Below, one piece after another: positions 13,401 through 24,725 of a stretch of DNA of 64,000 nt. How positions within the stretch are numbered: position 1 is the first letter of the stretch; every line of letters begins with the position of its first letter. Position numbers and translations under genes: made by a program. The DNA is from Neodontobutis hainanensis (lineage: Eukaryota > Chordata > Actinopteri > Gobiiformes > Odontobutidae), in the NCBI GenBank assembly GCA_024349245.1, contig JALDNG010000022.1:13580001-13644000 (forward strand). The letters run 5' to 3'. Below the pieces are notes generated by a model, which saw nothing but the letters and a program-made list of their open reading frames with translations, ran no database searches and had not been told where the DNA came from.

Positions 13401-13429
13401 TTTTTTAGTAACAATAATGGATCGAATTT
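4444..13429. other. intergenic region upstream of dmrt2b
   Basis: No coding exon could be supported on either strand. The section next to the gene probably holds the dmrt2b promoter and 5' UTR; no clear TATA box was seen. A 46-base imperfect hairpin lies at 5344-5389. Compositionally balanced, non-repetitive stretches at about 7340-7560 and 8490-8740 look unlike their AT-rich surroundings and could be conserved noncoding elements, but that is only a guess without alignment. Confidence 0.45.
5344..5389. repeat. imperfect 46-base inverted repeat (hairpin)
   Basis: Arms CCTGTCCTGG (5352-5361) and CCAGGACAGG (5374-5383) pair perfectly around a 12-base loop. CTGCA and TGCAG outside them extend the stem across a small asymmetric bulge. 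It lies about 900 bases upstream of the dmrt2b start codon. Confidence 0.7.
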
Positions 13430-13840
13430 AAAAGTCTGTGTTTTATTTGGGTGTATTATGGACCTTTTCTGTCTTGAGAGAGTTAAATCTACATTGATTA
13501 GTGAAATTGTTCTGTTGCTTGAGGGGAGAGTAGTGTCCAGTTTCAAGAAGAGTGTGACTCTGGCTGAGTTCATAGCAGCCAACAATCTGAAAAACAGTGG
13601 TGCTACGATGTGCCAGAAGTGTTTGTAGAACTCAGCAGGGAAGCCGTCTGGATCAGGAGATTTGTTATTGGACATTTTCTGAAGAGCAGAGGGCAGTCTT
13701 TCTTGAGTTATGAAAGAGTCTAGTGTAGTCATTTGTTCTGCCTTGAGTTTTGGTAGGTTTACCTGGCTGAGAAAGCAACTGATGATGTCTTTGTCTGGAT
13801 TAATCTTTGAAAAATTATTATATAGTTATTGTAGAAGGTG
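13355..13840 (-). mobile_element. L1-like non-LTR retrotransposon, reverse transcriptase fragment
   Basis: Minus-strand translation contains NNKSPDPDGFPAEFYKHFW followed by a segment ending TISLINVDL. These correspond to the KSPGPDGFPxEFYK and SYRPISLLNVD blocks at the start of the reverse transcriptase domain in L1/Tx1-type elements. The open frame at 13732-13355 covers only the N-terminal part of the domain, the catalytic motifs are missing and the downstream sequence is unrelated, so this is a dead fragment. The exact clade was not determined. Confidence 0.75.
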
Positions 13841-13859
13841 TGAAAGACCTGTTTATTTC

Positions 13860-14165
13860 TTTGGTCTCTGAGAACATCTGGGACAGGCCTCCTGCTCGTG
13901 CCCAGAGTTAGAACTAAACCTGGGGAAGCAGCGTTTAAGTTTCATGCAGCAAAAATCTGGAACAGCCTCAACTTTAACAATGTTCAAGGAGACGTTAAAA
14001 ACCTTCCTCTTTAGCTCCGCCCACATTACAACCTAAAGTGATTATTTATGATGTTTAGATTTTTCTTATGTTTCTTATTCTAAATCTTGTAAATTGTTTG
14101 CTATTCCTGTAAAGCCCTTTGAGTTACCCAGTGTTTGAATTGTGCTATATAAATAATTATTAAAT
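13860..14165 (+). mobile_element. LINE (L2/CR1-like) 3' end
   Basis: Plus-strand translation reads SGTGLLLVPRVRTKPGEAAF and then AAKIWNSL, matching the C-terminal tail common to fish L2/Rex1-type reverse transcriptase proteins (RTK.GEAAF...P..WN.LP). The following sequence ends with a GTGCTATATAAATAATTATT tail, typical of the 3' ends of such elements and of SINEs that borrow them. It is 5'-truncated, as expected from incomplete target-primed reverse transcription. Confidence 0.7.
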
Positions 14166-16507
14166 ATTTCTTCAGATTAGTGTACAAGCTTCCCTGCTGA
14201 GTCCTTGATGCTTGAGATTGTTGTTTTTTCTTTGTTTTGTCTAAGTTGATTTGCTAAATAAGTGCCAGATTTGTTACTGTGGTAAGATTTATGTATGAGA
14301 AACTGAGTTTATTTATGAACTCATTTAAATGTAATGTATGTTTCCATAATGTATTATTGGTTGGACTGTTGGATTAGTGGCATGGCTTTTTTCAAAATGT
14401 TGGATTCTTTTGTTTGATGCTCTTTTTCTCTCTTATGTTTGCAAACTTAAAACGAGATTATGTTTCCTCTTGGAAAAGCAATGGAGATGACTCTGGCAAG
14501 ACATTGAGAAATTACGTCCACTTTCTTTTAATATAGTTGTTAAAATCCATGTCTTTGAGACTAGAGTTATTAAAGCGACAGTCTGATGTAATCTGTGGAG
14601 TTTAAACGTTACAAAAGAGTGTTCGCTAATCATTCTGAGGTTTTTTTCTCCTTATTTACTCGTTTTCTATTACTAAAAGACTTTGTTAATTCCTTTTTTT
14701 AGAATAATTTTACCATTGCATCTAGTCACACTCTTCCTGTATTTATATTTTTGTTTGTTATTTTGGTGCATATAGATGTTTGTGGTTCAATGTGGCTTTC
14801 ACTATTCAATCAACCTGTACCAAAGTGGAAGAGTTTAAATCGCATCACAGCAAGTGTTAATGCATCGTTGATCTTGTTTAGGGTATTATTAACGCAGCGT
14901 TTACTGATTTTAAAGAACTAAAAATTTTTTTCTTCAGGGTTGAAAAGTAAGGAAAGTCCTAACATGTCATTCACTCATAGATGGATGCTTATGATTGTAC
15001 TCACCATGTTACATATTTTTACAGGAAGAGTTGATTTTCTAACCAGTGACAGGTCCAGTTTGACACAAATCATCTACCTGCAATGAATATACACACAAAC
15101 AATTTCACCCAAATACTCTACTAACAGTCTGAAAACAGCTGCACAGACAAACAAAGCGCTGAGTTTTTGGAGAAAGCAAGAAAAATGAGTTATTTGGGGG
15201 AAAGCTATTATTTCAGTGCTGAGCTTGAGATTGCTTCTGACTGTGATCTACGAGACAAAGTCCTGACTCTTCTGCTCTGAGACGTGATATCCCTGAGATA
15301 TTTATTAACAGCAGGTGGTCACCCCTATACTGCAAAAATGTATATGTTTAAAGTGAACAAAAGACTTGTCTTTCAATTAAATCTATTCAATAGGTACAGA
15401 CTACGCTAGTCTGTCCATGTGTCCTCTTTGGCCAAACACACAAAAACAATGAACCATCTTCAAAAACAAAACTTATTAAAAGCTTAATATCATCCTCAAG
15501 TGACCTGCCAGTATGGCATCATTAATGATGGGAGTCAGGGCATCTCTCTGTTGTTCTAAGTCAGCGAGAAAGTCAGCTCTGTTACAAAGATAATCCCTCA
15601 GAAGATTACACAGCAGTTTCAAAGATAATATTAACAGACTGGGATTACACTTTGAAACAAACACTATCCTTTTGCAATGTAAAATACTCACTAAACCTCA
15701 GAGGACATGGAGAAAATTAATTCCACATGACCTGTTTAGATTACATCTGAGCACAAACGGCCGTGTAAGAAGATTGCAAGAGAGAAGCTAGAGACCTCAA
15801 GGCAACACACATGGGTTTGACAGTGTCTGAATTCATTTTACAGAGAAATGTGGATCAAATAGTATGCATCACAGCCCTACTCCCGGACAATATATGCATG
15901 CATTCGCTCCGAGATACTCAAATGGACGTACACAGCCCATAGCCAAAGAAATATGCATTTATATGACTGTCTCCGTACACTTATGTATGCAGTTCAAATG
16001 CCACATCATAAAAATGAGAGCTGCAGACCCACACACACACACACACCTTTGCACAAACACACACATACATACATACATACACATTCATGCAGACAGTGGG
16101 CTAGGTTCTCCTAACAGTCACAGGACCGAAGCTAGGGGCCAAATGTGTTTAGTGACTCCTTTTACTCCAACGCCTTTCTGCGTCATATGGCGGCTAATGC
16201 GATATAATTAAGACGGCACTGCACAGACATGTATTGAGAGCTGACACACAACCACAGGGCAAAGAAGTCCCTTTATTCAAAACAAGGTGAAGGCAGACCG
16301 AGGTAGGAATGAACAAAGAGCAGAGCAGATAGGAATATGTTGCTGATGCAAATAAGGGCTAGAGGTGGGTTCAAGTATGAGAGCCACAAAGGAGGCTTCA
16401 CATTGAGGGTAAAAAATGTGACATGAAATTTCGGCCTGTTGTTTTCCATATGCAACATTTTTTTCTTACTCTAAACTAAAACTTACGCTTTTGTAATATA
16501 AACATGA
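14166..16507. other. intergenic, no gene seen
   Basis: AT-rich sequence without recognisable coding homology. A CA run at 16031-16046 and a CATA run at about 16064-16082 form a compound microsatellite. The short open frames covering it are repeat-derived. Confidence 0.5.
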
Positions 16508-17030
16508 ATGTCTGTGAAGGTTCTCAGTCAACCAGGTCATTTTGAAGAAAAGGTTAGAGCAAAAGCAGCTGGACTTAGTTTTCAAGGTGAAGACGTTTTA
16601 TCTCTAATTCCAAGAGACTTTATCAATTTCAACAGTGAAAAGAAATGTCCCACTTTACACCCACTTTACTACATTGTGAATAACTATCAGAACATATGAC
16701 GTTAATGTGTTAACTTAGGTTTGGGAGCAAGGCCACGCCCCAACTACGCCTCAGACACACCTTAGCTACACCTTAACCACAGCTCGACCACACCTCTTAT
16801 TTTCATTCATCACTGCTCAACCCACCCACCTCTTCTCCCTTTTCTTTCAGCGTCCCCTCTCCATTAACTAGACCCAAGGACGGGGGTCCCTACTTAGCTG
16901 GGTGAACTGACCCCCCACACTGAGTCTCATCCACTGAGTCTATCATCTATAGAATTATTATCAAGCGTCATCCTTCATCATCACTTTATTCATCACTTTA
17001 TTCTGATCATATTTCAATTCAACTCTATTA
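16508..17030 (+). mobile_element. Penelope-related terminal sequence, diverged copy
   Basis: The first 130 bases (CTGTGAAGGTTCTCAGTCA onward, with GTGAAGACGTTTTATCTCTA and CCAAGAGACTTTATCAATTT) match the terminal repeats of the element at 18417-18980 and the short copy at 39858. After about 16640 the sequence no longer matches those copies. Its right boundary is therefore uncertain, and the stretch to 17030 is included only because its composition (GC-rich, ACACC-rich) differs from the flanks. Confidence 0.5.
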
Positions 17031-18404
17031 TTGTGGCGTGGTCTTTGATAGTGAATTACTGTCTGTTGGTTGAAATGAGAAATAGGCTACTAGATTGTCA
17101 TGTTTGTCAGTTCAATGCAAATATCAGAAACCCATGCAAATATGACAAACCAAAAGAAATGATGATTCACAGACGCAATGATGTGAACAGCACATTTTTA
17201 TTTATTTATTTGCCATTCCTTAACACTGTCCACAGATTAAGCTGTACGCTTTGGAAACAAACAGTTTCCTTTAAAATGCAGAGCTGCACAGACCGAGATA
17301 TGAGGATGTACAAGTGCCCAAAGTGAGATAAATATACACCTGTGTGGCACTTGTGTTATGTCGGCTTTATGCCTGAAGCCGAGCCTCTCATCTGAGCTGC
17401 AAACATGTGGAGTACCATCAACGCCCTCCTTCAGCGCTGAGCTTACCTCATAATATCAGATGGCAAGCAAAAAACAGCACACAAAAGTTTTATTTTGGTA
17501 ACTTGGATTTAAATATTTTGCTTTAAGTGTGTCTTGTCATAAACAGTTCTGTATTTCTATGTTATGTCACCATTATTTGTGCTGGTAAACATTCTGATAC
17601 CCACATTAACTTTAGTCAATGTAATAATTAGATTGCTATTTTCCAAAAGGCATTTGCAGCATAACGTAATGTGAAGGCTGCATCTGATCAGAAGACCTGA
17701 GGAAACATTTACAGCCTGTCTGCAGAAAAACGGCAGATAGTCATTAGTCAATACAGCGTCATAAGTGAATATTGAGGAAAGATACTGCCACCTTCATAAA
17801 GTTTATAGTAAATTCTAAATGACATTATATTTCACGACTGACCATCTTTATATGTATCACAAGAAACTTTTTTCGTTCCCAAACTTTTTTTCCAACTAGT
17901 CACAAAAAAAAATAAAAGACTACATAAAGTTTACATAAATCATACGTTCATTTGTCAGTACGTGTCATAGCTCAAGGCTGAAAGCACTGCATTTGAAACT
18001 TCACACTTATTCATAAATGTTGAGTGTACTGTCATATTTTAGATGATATTATGGTAATTGTTAGAAACTGTTCTCTTCCTTTTTCAAGGTTTGGGTATGC
18101 ATATGGTCAATATCTACAAAAAAGTCCAGGGGGCACATGCAAATTTATGCAGGTTATTAACGCTAGAAAGTGAGTTATTCTGCCTTATCTTTTATGTTTA
18201 TGCAAAGGTTCATGCTTCTACATTTTCTAAAAAAGTTTTCTCATTTTTTTTATTTTATTTTTTGTTAAGTTACACATTTGTTCTTTTTTTCTATTCCTAC
18301 ATTTTACTAACACTATAGTTTTTTGTATTTTCAAAAAATTCTTCATCCATCTGTTCATTAATTTGTTCAATCATGGTTTACATCTGTCTTTCAGTGTCTC
18401 CACT
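17031..18404. other. intergenic, no gene seen
   Basis: AT-rich, with poly-T-rich stretches around 18240-18300. No coding homology or structured repeat recognised. Confidence 0.5.
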
Positions 18405-18416
18405 CTCCTACATTAG

Positions 18417-18980
18417 AAGAAAAAAGGTTTGAGTAAAAGCATCTGGACTTCGTTTTCGAGGTGAAGACGTTTCATCTCTATTCCAAGAGACTTTGTCAAT
18501 TCTGAGTTCAACTGGTAAGAGAGCTGAGCTTATATCTCTAAAGGGAGGAGTTTCCCCTGAAACCAAACCTGATGGGCCAGGTTGTTCTGTAGTTGGTCAT
18601 GAAAGGGAGGTGTGACTCCATATGAAAGTCGTTAAGGCTAAGAAGAGTCATTGGTGACATTGCTCCATACAGGCGCAAGGTGGTAAGTGTCACTGAGCCA
18701 TACATATGCAGAGTCGTTAATGATCCTGCTCCATTCAGGTGCAGGGTCGTTGGTGTCATAGTTCTAATCAGGTGTTATGTTGGTTGTTCTAAGGTGGGGC
18801 TCTTTAGTTTTAGGTTTGAGAACACTGTTGTGCTCAGCTCTCTTACCAGTTGAACTCAGAATTGATAAAATCTCTTGGAATAGAGACGAAACGTCTTCAC
18901 CTTGAAAACGAAGTCCAGATGCTTTTACTCAAACCTTTTTTCTTCAAGATGCCCTGGATGACTGAGAACCTCCACAGACC
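18417..18980 (-). mobile_element. Penelope-like element remnant with inverted ends and 12-bp target duplication
   Basis: The 564-base insert is flanked by identical 12-base copies of CTCCTACATTAG (18405-18416 and 18981-18992). Its two ends are inverted copies of one another: about 18417-18540 matches the reverse complement of about 18826-18957, including the GACGTTTC(A/G)TCTCTATTCC stretch. On the minus strand the middle translates as EPHLRTTNITPD, a stop, then NYDTNDPAPEWSR and LSDTYHLAPVWSNVTNDSS. I recognise this as the C-terminal tail that follows the endonuclease region in fish Penelope-like elements. The reverse transcriptase is absent. A foldback or MITE origin is the alternative, but the long target duplication and coding relic favour a truncated retroelement. 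Confidence 0.65.
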
Positions 18981-18992
18981 CTCCTACATTAG

Positions 18993-19525
18993 GTGTTTCT
19001 AATTCTGTACATGTACTGTATGATACAACCCCCACTCTCTGTAAAATTATTCATGTCTTCTCATCCCTCCCTCCATCCGTCCCATTCACCTGCATCTGCT
19101 TTTCCACATGGCCCTATTATCATTTCAAAGAGGGACAGTGGCTCCTGCGCTCTTCCTTGGAATAATGTGTACGGTTTAATTCAGGCTCTTTGTGGACAGT
19201 CAACTAGGGACCAGCTAGTCGGTCATGAAAAATGCAGCAAGAAAGGACACATCAGAAATGGACTGGCAAGCTGGGAGCAGCCTGCGATGGGGCCGGCCAG
19301 AGATCTTACGCTTTGCACAAGATCAACAGTTTCCACAAAGAAGGGAGCAGGGCAAATGTTTTATATCACAGCATGTAAAGCTACTGAAAATGTCTTGCTA
19401 CTGACCTTCTGCACCAACTGTCTACAGTCATTACAGTAACAGCACTCAGTGTTTGCTTCTTGTGATGTTGCAAGGTCAAAAGAATATTGAGACGTTGGTA
19501 GACATTAGCATCTTTGGATACCATA
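18993..19525. other. intergenic, no gene recognised
   Basis: A 148-codon plus-strand open frame covers 18993-19439. Its translation resembles no family I know and shows no domain motif, so it is treated as chance. Confidence 0.4.
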
Positions 19526-19850
19526 TATATAGCATATGGTTTAGTATAGTATAGATTATAGTGTAGTATAGTATAGTGTATAGTATAATATAGTATATAG
19601 TGTAGTATAATATAGTATAGTGTATATATAGTTTATAGTGTAATATAGTATAGTATATAGTGTAGTATAATGTACAGTATAGTATAATATATATTGTAGT
19701 GTAGTTAGTATTGTATAGTGTATAGTATAGTATACAGTATAGTGTAGTATAGTATACAGTACAGTATAGTTTAGTATTAAAGTGTAGTATAGTATAATAT
19801 ATATTGTAGTGTAGTATAGTATAGTATATAGTGTTAGTGTGTAGTGTATA
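19526..19850. repeat. degenerate tandem repeat, TATAG/TATAGTG-type units
   Basis: About 325 bases made almost wholly of A, T and G on the plus strand, built from interleaved TATAG, TATAGTG and TATAATATAG units. C is almost absent from this strand. The unit is imperfect and variable, typical of a decayed AT-rich satellite or expanded pentanucleotide repeat. Confidence 0.9.
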
Positions 19851-22800
19851 AGAGTTATCCCTCTTAACTTGATAATAACTGAACTAGATCATAGATAAAA
19901 TGTACAAATTTAAGAACCTTAAATTGTCCCAGATGTTTAAGGATCTGAACACTAATTGAGAAAATCTTGTAATATGCATCATTGTCATTTCATTGTTTAG
20001 GTTATCATTAATCATTAATCATTAATCATATTAAATCCAAGACTCAGGTGTTTTTCCTTCACTTCCTGATTAGAACTCCTTTCTGTCACTTTTATTAATT
20101 GTATGGCGTTACCTTCAGCTTAATCAACCAGAAAACTGAATTCATCAAGTGGACTTGTCAGCACTTGTGAAGTATTTCGATCAGTATTGTAGATGACAAT
20201 TTTCTTGACATGTTTCCTTTTTCATCACAACCGATGACTAATGTGATCTAATACAAAAGTGAGACAGAATGTATTTGTACAGAATGTAATCCAAATGTGA
20301 GAATTTTAAATAGCGTTCTACCTTGTCATGTGGGTGCTTCAATCAGGACAAAGTGCTGCCGACAGAGATGCTAGTCATATGCATATACAGCAACATTTCT
20401 GCTTTGGTGATTACATTCAGCGGTGGTATTCAGGAAGGAAAGGGAAAGCAGGGAGGCTCTCTTTGTTGAATGGCTTTGAAAGCATTTGAAATCAGGGCTG
20501 TGAGTGTCCGGAGCGTCTTGTCAAAACAGCAACTGTTGGTCTTTTGATCTTAGTAGACCTCAAACTAAAAAAAAAAAATAAAAAAAATGTTATTATGCTT
20601 AAAGTTATTGCAGAAGACAGAGTCCTTACGTACACATCCATAAATGAATCATTGTGGAGTTTGACCTCTTTTTTCCAGTAAATGATGGTTTTGCTCTTGA
20701 CAGCAAGTGTGTGACTGACATATGGAGTTGAGCCCCGAGGTTTGTACCATGACCATGTCCCTTGTCACATCTTTGTTGTCCCCTGCAGCTTTGAGTTGTG
20801 TTCCTGTTTGCATATATAAAAATGCCCTGGTGTCACTCGGTGTACAGCCGGGAATATGACTACCTTCACTTTGCTCTAGAGAAACTCCAAACAGTGTTCT
20901 AACACAGACATCGCTGCATGAAATGTTGTCAGCTTGTCACTTTTTCCATTATTTTTTCCTGTTGACTTCACAAGGATATGGAAAAGGCTTGTAGGGAAAA
21001 AGAGGGTCGTGCTTTATCGGAACAAGTGCTCAGTAATATCCACACTGGCGGGGAGAGACAGGTCGATGAGTAAACTAGATTGCCATCTTTGCTTGTCACA
21101 TCAGACTGACAGCCACAAAGGACACATCGACCACGTCCACACTCGTCAAAGAGTGACATTTAACTGACCGAAGACAGATGACCCCTAACTTTGCATGCAC
21201 AGAAAGCCCACTGCCATTATCAGCACATAATACATACTTGTACAGGACAGCATTTTACTTTTAACATTTTACACTTGTCCCCAGTTCCCACAGCTGTAGC
21301 CTTTCCTTTTATTCTTACTCAGATGGATTTGTGTAAAAGTGTAGTGGTATGCAATACAAATACAAGTGTGCCAATTTCTGGGCACTTTGAGAAACTCCCA
21401 CCTCTATAACATAATTGGCTTTTCTTCAAAGCATAATGAGCCGCTGGATCTAAAATTACAGCAAGATTCAGTTTTATGACCATAATCAAATAGTCATGTT
21501 CACTGAAATCAACACAAGCTGTAGAAAATAACCATATTTTGTTTCCGTTGCATGCAGGTAAAGATGTCATCTGCAAGTCTTGCAACTGCAAGTTTTTTTT
21601 TTATTGTGGGTTTAATGCATTTTATTGCCACAAAGTTTTGATTGGAATGCATTATGAAAGTGTCAAAGTCAATGTTTATCTATGTTCAGTAACCCGCCAA
21701 TGTTGAGTTCATGTTTGCATAGACAGTTATCAGTGAGTTGCACTCCAGATTTGGAGTCTAACAGAGGTCTATTATTACAGTAGTGGATAACATATACAAG
21801 AAATAGTGTGTCAATTACACGGACACACAGTAAAACATTTTCATTGTACAATTTAGTATCCAAAATATTTTTATGGTGTGTTTTATGACAATAAAAATAC
21901 AACATGTATAATTTATAATTTTATTTATGATATAATTTAACACATCAACCAACTGGTGTTCACAATCACTGTCAGATCTAACGCCACAGACCAATGGGAC
22001 TGTTTCTGGTTGATTAGACACTGCCTGCATTGAGCGGATATGTTAGGGTTGCTTTGAAATCACAGTGTTTGAAAAAAAAAAAAAGGATTTTTTTTTATGT
22101 CTGACAATTGCACATTTGATCTTTAATATATCCAAGAGTCTGATAATAAGCTAGGTAAAATTTTGGGGACTACCAGTCAAATAACAAAATCTAAAAGTAT
22201 TTCCATGGAGATGAACATACTTTAAAGGTTGCTGGTGACAAAGATATTGTGAAAAATTATAAATCAAATATTCATGATGAAGGTGTAATATGTACCATGT
22301 TATCAATTATAATTAGCTACCATTTCCTCATCTTTCATTCTCTAAATGGCTTTTAACTGAAGGTATTAATTAGTCTGTCTTTTGTTATCAGCACACAGCA
22401 GACAGGTGCCAGAGACACAGATATTCATTGTGTTCCTACTGTTTTTCTCTCAAGCTGCTCTGCTCATATGTGTGCGTGTTTTTGAAGCTCTATTAAGATT
22501 AAAGTTGAAAAAAGGAAGAGTGAGACACAATATTTATCAGAAAGCACAGTGCTATACATAAATAAAATCAAGACTAAATGTTTTATGTGTTGCCTTGTCC
22601 ATGTATGGGGCATGTGTGTGCCATACAACAAAGAAACAAAGAGATAAAAGGCTTGGAGCCAAACTACAAAGCCCCAAGTGATCTCTATTTGAAATGACAT
22701 GACCACCACCACTGTCTGGTTGGATTGATTTTCTGTATCTCATTTCATTTCTCCATCTGCCCCTGCACGGCCTCTGTATGATATATGTATGCACCTCCGA

Positions 22801-23044
22801 CCTCAAAAAGCTCTAAATCGGCTTCAGCCAGTCTCTGTCTCTGATCTCTCTACGTCCGATGCTTTGGCTCTGTTTGGAATGGGTCACTAGCTCCTGCTCT
22901 CAATCTCAGAATAGTCAAATTTACTATAAATTTTTTTTTTACTAATAATAAAACAAATGTACAAGTGGTAACTAAAAACATTAAAAATACTAAAGCCTTT
23001 AAATGCATTACCAAAACCAAATTTTCAAACACAAGTATGCGCGG
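19851..23044. other. intergenic, no gene seen
   Basis: Contains a short (CATTAAT) run of about three and a half copies at 20004-20030 and several poly-A/T tracts. No open frame resembles a known protein family. Confidence 0.5.
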
Positions 23045-23300
23045 GGGGGAGGGGCAGCAGTAGCTTAGTGGTAGAGTGGCCGTCCTTCGACCAGAGGGTG
23101 GGCGGTTTTTATCCACCCTTGAAACATCCCAAAACATCATAACATCCTGCTCTCCCCCACATTTCTTACTGTCGTTGTGTCTTTGGGCAAAACACTTAAC
23201 CCACCTCGCCTCCAGTGGTCAGCTGTAACACTGGTAAACCGCTTTGAGTGCCTACTAGGTGGAAAAGTACTATATAAATAAAAAAAATAAATAAATAAAA
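23045..23300 (+). mobile_element. tRNA-derived SINE (V-SINE-like)
   Basis: The 5' part has an A-box-like segment (TAGCTTAGTGGTAGAGTGG) and a degraded B box around GGTTTTTATCCACC. The body contains TTGGGCAAAACACTTAACCC, characteristic of the central part of fish V-SINEs. The 3' end has a CTATATAAATAAA tail and an A-rich run. There is no intact internal promoter consensus, so this is probably an old copy. Confidence 0.72.
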
Positions 23301-24535
23301 TGAATGCCAAATACTCAAATTACAAGAAAATAAGAAAACCTCAGAAGAAAAGGAAACAGAAAGGAATATGCAGGCTTAAATAAATGTCATAAAGCATGCA
23401 TTTGACATAAAGACAAATGATGTATCAGTAGTTGTCTGTATCCTTGCCTTGAGCTTATTGACTTTTTTCTTAGAAAAATTATGATAGCCAGTAAAAATTG
23501 GCTTTTCATATGCTACAGTATAAGTGGTTTTGTTTGGAGGATTCTCTTCTAAAGATAACCTAAATCTTAGTGGGATCCCATGTTGTTCAGAGGTGGGCTT
23601 TTGGGACAAGCGTGTCACTGGGATGATACGGTGAGGTGCCAGCTCAGACTTGTGAACCTGTGAATCTGTCAAGCCAAATGTTAGCTCTTGCTTTGGGGGA
23701 TTTGGGGAGATTCAACTGATTTGATAGAGATGGGAATCTTAGCATACAAGCTTAAGTGTAAAATTAAAGCAGCAGCTAAACCAAAGACTTTCCAGTGTAC
23801 AGAAATCATAAAGACATAAGCAGAGATTTTGATTTCTTATTCTTTCAATTGAATCACTGCAGCAAATAAAAGTAAACCAGTCCTTGATATTCCTTTCCTT
23901 TCGGCCAAGGAAAAATGTATCCTTAGTAAAATTATCAGAGGTTTACTGCAGATTTTGTGAGTAATATTGTATCCGATCCCTTTTGAAGCCACTTATTTGC
24001 ATTTAAGAAGTTCTTCACTATCATTGGCTCCAAGCTTTCTGCAGGTTATTACTAATCATGCAAATGCAGGTGGACTACTTGTCACTTGCACAATGCCACT
24101 GGATTCAGTCTGAGGCTTGAGTCATCCTCATTGTCATGAAGTCACATAGAGAGAGCTGTGGAGCATTGTCCTTTGAGTATACAGTGCATATAGTTTATTA
24201 TAGTTTTTAAAATTAAGACATGTCCCTGCAGTACGCTCCTAAAGCACCGCTGATTACTTTATAGATCATCTGAAAAGAGCCTTCATAGTTTGCAATTATC
24301 TATGTATGTGTTTGACCAGTAAAACAAAACATAAATACACTGTTTTTGAACCACTTTGCAATGATATTTTCCAGTATTTTTGCATAGATTTTACACATTT
24401 GTGTTAAATTATTTATTTGTAAATATAATATTTAGCTACCAGCATCAGTAAGACCACATTATTTATGCATGACGCTTAACCTATTAAGCTCTGAATAAAT
24501 GTAAACTCACCGATTCCTGCATGCGCCATTTTTAA
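23301..24535. other. intergenic, no gene seen
   Basis: AT-rich with no recognised homology. The minus-strand open frame at 23376-23672 does not resemble any family I know. Confidence 0.5.
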
Positions 24536-24725
24536 GCCACACAATCTGGATGCGTGTGACTTAGTTGTTAAACGGTTGTCCTGTAACCGGAAGGTTGGTG
24601 GTTTGATTCCTGCTCTCCCCATTGTTGATACTGTTGTTGAATAGCAGCTAGTGTTACCAGATGCTTTCACCTGCGTCCAAAGTAAGTCGCTGGTGAAAGC
24701 AATTCCTAAATGACTAAATGTAAAT
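24536..24725 (+). mobile_element. tRNA-derived SINE, diverged copy
   Basis: A tRNA-like head (ACTTAGTTGTTAAACGGTTG with GTGGTTTGATTCCTGC as the B box) is followed by the tail AAGTCGCTGGTGAAAGCAAT and CTAAATGACTAAATGTAAAT. This is a diverged form of the AAGTCGCTTTGGATAAAAGC / CTAAATGA tail shared by common fish SINEs. Its family differs from the SINE at 23045. Confidence 0.65.

Noticed and set aside
18993..19439. 148-codon plus-strand frame beside the Penelope-like remnant
   Set aside because: No motif or retroelement similarity, and its start lies just after the target duplication; likely chance.
23045..23120. tRNA-like segment considered as a functional tRNA gene
   Set aside because: It lacks a foldable cloverleaf and is followed by a V-SINE-type body and A-rich tail, so it is a SINE head.
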